Shown: in pieces, positions 4,501 through 5,778 of the stretch
Position numbering within the stretch: the stretch's first letter is position 1
Layout: every line of letters starts with the position of its first letter
The notes under the pieces: generated by a model
The model's database searches: none
Seen by the model: only the letters and a program-made list of their open reading frames with translations
What the model was told of the DNA's origin: nothing
DNA from: a bacterium
Lineage (GTDB): Bacteria > Omnitrophota > Gorgyraeia > Gygaellales > UBA12090
Assembly: GCA_004299495.1 (NCBI GenBank)
Contig: SCPY01000097.1
Span: 1-5,778, forward strand
Direction of reading: 5' to 3'
DNA: 5,778 nt
Translations under genes and position numbers: made by a program

Positions 4501-5778
4501 TTTGCTCTGTGGTCAACCGAACAAACGCTTTATTAACACTATGCGTAAATTCTAGCTCAAGGGTATACGGAAAATCATTACCACGTATATCTCTAACCTT
4601 TTGACTATATGCCTTACCGTCTATCACAACCGTAAGCGTGCCTCCTCCTTTCTGAGGAACAACGGCAGCGCCCCGCGTTCTAATAGGGGCGCCTGAAGAT
4701 CTAGTTAGTTGAATTACAGGCTGATCGAGTTCTACGCTGATTTTTCCAACAGGAATGAAGGGGCTAAGATCAGAATCATACTCTCCCGACAGAAAACTTT
4801 CCCCGCCATCGTCCGGATCCTGAGCTTTTGGAGCCGGATGTTTGCCTTCCTGGCCTGCGGGCTTAAGGCCTTCGTCAAGAACTTCGAAGGATAAGTTTTG
4901 AAGAGGAGTCTTTTCTGGGGTAGGGTCTACTATTTCATCTAACCGTCCTTCTGGAATATTGCTTAGAGGCGAGGAACTCCTTACCACAATCCCAGGCAAT
5001 CCTGTACCATCAAAACCTCCTGAATAATACCTTCTCCTGACGGCCTTGCCTGTTGCGGGATCGGTGTCGGACCTAATGTAATTGTAGAGGCCTTCCTTAT
5101 AGGCCTGAAGATAGAGGTTATAGATGTTTTCTTTGGATTTGGGGTCATTGGTATCTATGCCTTTGGTTTTCTTTTGATTGATATAGACCTGATTTAAAAT
5201 TGACTCCTTAAGCCTCTGCTTAAACCAAATAGCCAGGATGAGGCAATTGTAGATCTGGCGCAGTTCCTGGAAGTTTTTTCCTTCGTTTACCTCTTTTTCT
5301 ATTTCCGGAAGCACCGTTTCCTTCATTAGCTTGGAAGAGAAGTTATTGATTTCCTTGACATCATCTTCCTTAAGCTTATATTTGCGGGCATCCGGGTTAC
5401 TTAGGTTATCTTTTAAAAGTAGATAATCTTCTTCTAACATCACCTTAAGCCGGGTATTGCCTAATATAGCCCTATCCTTATCTTCAAAAACTTCAGCTCT
5501 GTAAGGGACAATCCAGATTTTGTTATAGGTGCTGATGGGGATTTTGCTTGTGCCGAAAAGCTCTGTTGCTTTTTGATAGACCTTCTGCCAGAAGTTCTTG
5601 CCTTGGGCTGATTCAGGATAGGTAAGGCTTCCGATTAGCTGCTTTAGGACATAATCCTGGCCCAGAAGCTCTATCCCCATCTGGGTTATGCCTAACTCAG
5701 AGGGTATAATTCTATCCGGCTCTTGAGGAGAGAGATTAACCCAAAGGTCTTCTTCAGGAATGGTCAGGCTTGCCAAGA
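1595..5778 (-). CDS. Very large multi-module protein of unknown function, with ASSP linkers; 5' end outside window
   Basis: The frame is open to the right edge, so the TTG at 5776 is very unlikely to be the true start. Residues are counted from it (1393 visible). Module A (about 1-260) contains DLWVNLSPQE, DRIIPSELG, LLGQDYVLKQL, a KVMLEEDY block and EIEKEVNEGKNF. I recall it from unnamed Omnitrophota proteins, where more sequence precedes it. Module B (about 275-530) has a low-complexity acidic stretch, then beta-rich sequence and a possible RelE/HigB-like fold (about 409-505). Module C (about 542-1050) is almost wholly alpha-helical, with many charged Leu/Ile/Glu/Lys helices. A Gly/Ala/Ser/Pro linker follows (about 1045-1066). 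Module D (1077-1312) is mostly helical and includes GGERKGRLELRMPLDALAEAYN. The C-terminal tail (1323-1393) contains GGIDLNPAGISLEVKKKDG and ends in FRIIKIEPVSNLVSLIRG. RSSSPLSN, RASSPLTD, RASSPVSN and a second RASSPVSN separate the modules. I see no membrane segment or catalytic motif in the visible part. Export cannot be judged because the N-terminus is missing. Confidence 0.9.
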   Translation of the reverse strand, partial: LASLTIPEEDLWVNLSPQEPDRIIPSELGITQMGIELLGQDYVLKQLIGSLTYPESAQGKNFWQKVYQKATELFGTSKIPISTYNKIWIVPYRAEVFEDKDRAILGNTRLKVMLEEDYLLLKDNLSNPDARKYKLKEDDVKEINNFSSKLMKETVLPEIEKEVNEGKNFQELRQIYNCLILAIWFKQRLKESILNQVYINQKKTKGIDTNDPKSKENIYNLYLQAYKEGLYNYIRSDTDPATGKAVRRRYYSGGFDGTGLPGIVVRSSSPLSNIPEGRLDEIVDPTPEKTPLQNLSFEVLDEGLKPAGQEGKHPAPKAQDPDDGGESFLSGEYDSDLSPFIPVGKISVELDQPVIQLTRSSGAPIRTRGAAVVPQKGGGTLTVVIDGKAYSQKVRDIRGNDFPYTLELEFTHSVNKAFVRLTTEQKDKFLEAVAKLAEDGGIPRGHEGKNPNYAMDRKLTGLMHIRFEGKDNRIFAKVFMGEKKVVIVGFLSGTKAHEMYDKIKDGNDLRYIAYAEARTYAELKSIERNFYAVRASSPLTDNERYNSIKEYLGILRNWINLRSEYNPEKKVQLFEVIDDYLFQKGIGIDPEDFRRLEESRKRFNSFSRHVDAPLSIMLKEVDLALGIVNRILGEVKSMPVIKQQLPSKINGLIELLEAKKSMDSAVTSLPDFEKRSSAIDKMNNMMISQWASGSEISSEDSQKISELPKADLILPGLLIVLRVLKGRIEEVFNRGEEANLRELFAILNRDDSLEYSSHASILKPALTLLRQSGIIKDSERLRWLYRLIMFNTYFFPFSLSILDVENEVFEEAKMEALEVLYFGLGDILKDEQTANRFTGWISQRDENYRLALGGGLDSVIELVEQMAEAPDAMKRLFSLTTMELLLNTSLDDLEPIVRVIRDYSGVDSKIADLDDLQVYRMDRIDRLTRRTKERLNLLLDALDDKDVKAILEGIEEGEQLDDDLFGTKQIHGLVNMFRSAEAHIKERSQNETFPEAAILEFARKLSVDQILDDVKTLVSSLKQKGFPKTAGQLEKFLEEIEGKMGPGASPSAASPIENKAGATEKPEARASSPVSNNAEYLSIAADIDKLNVFIDSIVVAARDKNVTTDRIQALLKEARSRAQEIKPRAKGIDTLARRYGEVNERMKNLLKGIYSNEGRGIIADVRKRSKNEELTELYGLSDKEIGGLRRLSVEHYIEYLPGGERKGRLELRMPLDALAEAYNTVGGLDELEIIQDMVIEALPQIFRGKEYPVAIMGAATNLLKLAAERFKGSGYALEAVRDMLDNEAKDSERDAAYFGYYHDRRQAATPMSEARASSPVSNTLTNEQDEHVGGIDLNPAGISLEVKKKDGITATGHIPSASLIPFDLQNFQGFTFRIIKIEPVSNLVSLIRG
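1811..1842 (-). repeat. 32-bp palindrome-containing direct repeat, copy 2 (in frame)
   Basis: It is identical over 32 bp to 2549-2580. Read on the coding strand it encodes EARASSPVSN (residues 1313-1322). It contains a perfect 6-bp inverted repeat GCGAGG/CCTCGC around a 4-nt loop (1822-1837), extended by three outer C-G pairs past a two-base bulge. It separates module D from the C-terminal tail. Confidence 0.95.
2549..2580 (-). repeat. 32-bp palindrome-containing direct repeat, copy 1 (in frame)
   Basis: It is identical to 1811-1842 and lies 738 bp away, an exact multiple of three. It encodes EARASSPVSN (residues 1067-1076) and has the same hairpin (2560-2575). It separates the helical module C and its linker from module D. 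Confidence 0.95.
2603..2623 (-). repeat. Degenerate ASSP linker copy (AASPIEN)
   Basis: Residues 1052-1058 read AASPIEN, which matches the ASSPVSN linker in pattern but not in nucleotide sequence, and no hairpin is kept. It lies eight residues before a perfect copy, inside a Gly/Ala/Ser/Pro-rich stretch. This may be an older insertion beside a newer one, or simply low-complexity linker sequence. Confidence 0.35.
4154..4177 (-). repeat. Diverged ASSP linker copy (RASSPLTD)
   Basis: Residues 534-541 read RASSPLTD at the junction of module B and helical module C. The peptide is conserved, but codon choice has drifted (Ser as TCT/AGC, Arg as CGT) and the GCGAGG/CCTCGC hairpin is gone. Confidence 0.6.
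4958..4981 (-). repeat. Partly diverged ASSP linker copy (RSSSPLSN)
   Basis: Residues 266-273 read RSSSPLSN, at the end of module A. By my count 20 of 24 bases match the perfect 32-bp repeat, so common origin at the DNA level is likely. The inverted repeat is only partly kept. Confidence 0.7.

Overview
The window has no rRNA or tRNA. Every gene I can support lies on the minus strand, so transcription runs from the right end to the left end. The protein families and a repeated 'RASSP(V/L)' linker resemble proteins I recall from Candidatus Omnitrophota (OP3). This is an assignment from memory, not a search result. Start signals are bacterial: a strong Shine-Dalgarno site before the thioredoxin gene, and two sigma70-type promoters with 17-bp spacers and TGn-extended -10 boxes.

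Layout in the direction of transcription: (1) At 5778-1595 is the 3' part of a very large gene, with about 1393 visible codons and a 5' end outside the window. It encodes a multi-module protein of unknown function. Its modules are separated by copies of an ASSP linker, two of which are a perfect 32-bp direct repeat containing a hairpin. (2) At 1549-1077 is a small MNT/HEPN toxin-antitoxin locus. It has its own promoter and an intact minimal nucleotidyltransferase (antitoxin type), probably leaderless. An 8-bp overlap follows, then a HEPN RNase toxin gene that has lost its whole middle through an internal, frame-changing deletion. (3) A short degraded stretch at 1076-981 contains a 20-codon hydrophobic remnant. 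(4) At 980-894 are a promoter and ribosome binding site for trxA. (5) trxA (thioredoxin) lies at 893-564. (6) Ten bases later, and probably in the same transcript, is a BioD-like P-loop ATPase gene that runs off the left edge.

Two parts look accessory and deserve attention. In the large gene, the palindromic, protein-coding repeat behaves like an in-frame insertion element or a module-joining linker. In the toxin-antitoxin locus, the antitoxin appears to have outlived its toxin. trxA and the ATPase look like ordinary, well-conserved genes.
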